Below are positions 5,946 through 7,271 of a DNA stretch of 7,271 nucleotides, one piece after another. The stretch covers positions 1 to 7,271 of the forward strand of contig CAMTFT010000079.1 of assembly GCA_947071365.1 (NCBI GenBank), in the 5' to 3' direction. The position numbers and the translations under genes are program-made. The first letter of the stretch is position 1, and each line of letters opens with the position of its first letter. The stretch is from an uncultured bacterium (GTDB taxonomy: Bacteria > Bacillota > Clostridia > Lachnospirales > Lachnospiraceae). The notes under the pieces were generated by a model, which was not told the origin of the DNA, did not search any database, and saw nothing but the letters and a program-made list of their open reading frames with translations.

Positions 5946-7028
5946 ATGAACCGAAAGACCGTATATCTGCTGCTTGCCTGCCTTCCCTGCATCGCCCTTG
6001 CCGGATGCAGTACGATCCCGGGGCAGAAAAAGGAATCAAGCAGCCTGAAGATCGGAATCAGCGTCTATGACCAGTATGATACTTTTATTGCCGAAGAGAT
6101 TTCCCAGTTAAAATCATACGCCCGGGAAAAGGAACAGGACTGGAATATCACCATCACAGTGGACGTGCAGGATGCCAACAAGGTGCAGCTTACCCAGAAT
6201 GACCAGATGGATGATTTTATCAAGCGCGGCTTCGATATCGCCTGCATCAATCTTGTGGACCGCACCGACGCTTCCAGCATCATTGAGAAGGCGAAAAATG
6301 CCGGGGTGCCTGTGATTTTTTTCAACCGTGAGCTTGTGGAGGAGGATCTTCAGCGCTGGAACCAGCTCTACTACGTCGGAGCAGACGCCTTCGAATCCGG
6401 CATCATCCAGGGAGAGATCCTGGCCGAAGCCTGCGAAGAAGACTTCTCCTCCATCGACCGCAACGGCGACGGCATCCTCCAGTACGTGATGCTGGAGGGC
6501 GAGGCCGGGCACCAGGATTCCATGGTGCGCACCATGTACGTCATCAATACCATCAAGGAAAAAGGGTATCAGGTGGAAAAGCTGGGAGATGAAATTGCCA
6601 ACTGGAACCGTGCCCAGGCGGAAACAAAGATGAACCAGTTCATAAAAAGCTTCGGAGATGATATTGAGGTGGTGCTTGCGAACAATGACGATATGGCTCT
6701 CGGAGCCATCGACGCTCTGAAAAAGCATTTTGGCACCCAGAAACAGGCCGCAGAAAACGGCCGCCCCTGGCCCGTTGTCCTCGGCATTGACGGGACGAAG
6801 GTGGGACTTGAATCGCTGCAGGACGGAGAACTTCTGGGAACTGTCCTGAACGATGCCAAAGGTCAGGCGGAAGGGATGCTGGAGCTGGCACGCTCCGTCG
6901 TCATGCATACCGCGCTGCCGGAGAATGTCGAATTGCTGGACGGCAAATACATCCGGCTTCCGTATCAGAAGGTCACTGCTGAGAATGTGGATAAGATCAT
7001 GTGGGATATGCAGATAAAGAACCAGTGA
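5946..7028 (+). CDS. mglB: MglB-like galactose/glucose-binding lipoprotein
   Basis: This 360-residue extracytoplasmic sugar-binding lipoprotein has a signal peptide ending in the lipobox LAGC, with lipidated C21. Aligned by eye to E. coli MglB, the sugar-contact residues are all present: D45 and F47 (YDQYDTF), N127 (FFNRE), H189, D191 and R195 (GHQDSMVRT), W220, N247 (LANNDD), D282 and N302 (TVLNDA). The EF-hand-like calcium loop DRNGDGILQ (171-179) keeps its D, N, D and Q positions, and E241 matches the distal calcium ligand. Galactose or glucose is therefore the probable ligand. AAAGGA lies 6 nt before ATG 5946. The gene starts 52 bp after the tethered binding protein, with no convincing terminator or promoter between, so it is probably in the same operon. 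It could deliver sugar to MglC or present sugar to the sensor system; the sequence does not tell which. Confidence 0.92.
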   Translation: MNRKTVYLLLACLPCIALAGCSTIPGQKKESSSLKIGISVYDQYDTFIAEEISQLKSYAREKEQDWNITITVDVQDANKVQLTQNDQMDDFIKRGFDIACINLVDRTDASSIIEKAKNAGVPVIFFNRELVEEDLQRWNQLYYVGADAFESGIIQGEILAEACEEDFSSIDRNGDGILQYVMLEGEAGHQDSMVRTMYVINTIKEKGYQVEKLGDEIANWNRAQAETKMNQFIKSFGDDIEVVLANNDDMALGAIDALKKHFGTQKQAAENGRPWPVVLGIDGTKVGLESLQDGELLGTVLNDAKGQAEGMLELARSVVMHTALPENVELLDGKYIRLPYQKVTAENVDKIMWDMQIKNQ

Positions 7029-7088
7029 GCAGCGTACCAGATTAATTCCTGTAGTCAAACATCCATGCATACCTAAAGGACACTTAGC

Positions 7089-7208
7089 ATGGCTACTTGC
7101 CCGTTGCCCGCGGGAACAAACCGGATGCTGATTTACGTACAAAGGCTCCCGCATCCTGAAGCGAACGCCCTTTGGCGCTTCTCCAGGATGTGGGAGCCTT
7201 CTGGCTAA
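7089..7208 (+). CDS. Possible 39-codon ORF inside the palindromic element
   Basis: ATG 7089 opens a frame of 39 codons ending at TAA 7206-7208. AAAGGA (7075-7080) lies 8 nt upstream, which is a credible ribosome binding site. The predicted peptide begins MATCPLPAG, has Arg, Pro and Trp scattered through it, and shows no membrane span or known motif. The frame runs through the long hairpin, and its start and stop fall just inside and within the terminal inverted repeats. It could be a leader peptide or a chance frame in a structured element; chance is at least as likely. Confidence 0.25.
   Translation: MATCPLPAGTNRMLIYVQRLPHPEANALWRFSRMWEPSG
7142..7200. terminator. Long GC-rich hairpin downstream of mglB, terminator-like but without a U-run
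   Basis: Positions 7142-7158 pair with 7184-7200 over 17 bp with one G-T wobble. AAGCG (7159-7163) can extend the stem with CGCTT (7176-7180). The next bases are CTGGC, not a T-run, and the opposite strand continues only with TTTG, so intrinsic termination would be weak in either direction. It may act as an mRNA 3'-end stabiliser or as part of the surrounding element. Confidence 0.5.
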
Positions 7209-7225
7209 GTATCCTGCTGTTTTAC

Positions 7226-7271
7226 CTGTCTCTTATACACATCTGACGCTGCCGACGACTTAATAGGTGTA
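7226..7271 (-). other. Nextera i5/Read 1 adapter remnant, reverse complement (artefact)
   Basis: Positions 7226-7244 are the Tn5 mosaic end, 7245-7258 the Read 1 overhang and 7259-7266 the reverse complement of the same 8-base index seen at 7-14. Positions 7267-7271 begin the P5 segment. Genomic sequence ends at 7225. Confidence 0.98.

Larger units (their letters stand above)
7077..7215. repeat. Nested palindromic element with imperfect terminal inverted repeats
   Basis: Positions 7077-7088 (AGGACACTTAGC) pair with 7204-7215 (GCTAAGTATCCT) at 11 of 12 positions. They enclose a long hairpin (7142-7200) and a 53-nt left arm containing the tandem TTGCCCG TTGCCCG (7097-7110) and the palindrome CCCGCGGG (7107-7114). 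The whole 139-nt block could be a structured RNA, an attenuator of a gene beyond the window, or a MITE/REP-like element. I do not recognise it as a named riboswitch, 6S RNA, SRP RNA or T-box. Confidence 0.55.

Noticed and set aside
5921..5947. Internal promoter TTGAAA ... TACTAT before mglB
   Set aside because: The spacer is only 15 bp and the -10 box overlaps the ATG, so transcription would start inside the coding region.
6114..7154. Minus-strand ORF of 346 codons opposite mglB
   Set aside because: The plus strand encodes a fully conserved MglB-like lipoprotein; the antisense frame has no family match or ribosome site that I can see.
48..7225. Mobile element, phage or defence system
   Set aside because: No transposase, integrase, phage structural, nuclease or toxin-antitoxin genes are present. 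All sizeable plus-strand genes are sugar transport or sensing genes. The Tn5 mosaic ends are sequencing adapters.

Overview
The window is one linear piece of bacterial DNA with Illumina Nextera (Tn5) adapter sequence still attached at both ends (1-47 and 7226-7271). Only about 48-7225 is biological. Moderately GC-rich codon use, strong GGAGG-type ribosome binding sites, tight ATGA gene overlaps, a YesM/YesN-type two-component system and an Mgl-type sugar ABC transporter all suggest an anaerobic Firmicute of the Clostridia, most likely a gut Lachnospiraceae. That assignment is an inference; no 16S or other marker gene is present.

Layout. (1) 48-859 is the 3' part of mglC, the permease of a galactose/methyl-galactoside ABC importer, cut at its 5' end by the adapter. 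(2) 875-1114 is a small gene just downstream in the same operon, encoding a 79-residue protein with an acidic N-terminus and one C-terminal membrane segment. A strong intrinsic terminator (1124-1156) follows. (3) 1157-1479 is non-coding and highly structured. It holds four tandem copies of a 44-bp repeat, an inverted fifth partial copy that forms a 24-bp perfect stem with copy 4, three promoter-proximal copies of a short motif also found in the repeats, and a promoter (TTGTTA-N17-TATAAT). (4) 1480-7028 is a same-strand gene run: an AraC-type response regulator, a YesM-type sensor histidine kinase, a membrane-anchored divergent sugar-binding protein and an MglB-like lipoprotein. The first three overlap by ATGA; the fourth follows after 52 bp. 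(5) 7029-7225 is non-coding apart from a possible 39-codon ORF. It contains a nested palindromic element (7077-7215) with a long hairpin and a competing alternative pairing.

Working model. The kinase has an extracellular sensing domain. It sits in one translational unit with a membrane-tethered binding protein, an arrangement like the XylFII-LytS/YesN xylose sensors of clostridia, in which a binding protein rather than the kinase recognises the sugar. The downstream MglB-like lipoprotein retains every galactose-contacting and calcium-binding position that I can align to E. coli MglB. With mglC next door, the simplest reading is a hexose (galactose/glucose) sensing and uptake locus in which the two-component system controls the transporter genes. 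The least explained parts are the repeat/hairpin array between transporter and regulator, the small membrane protein after mglC, and the nested palindrome at the right end.
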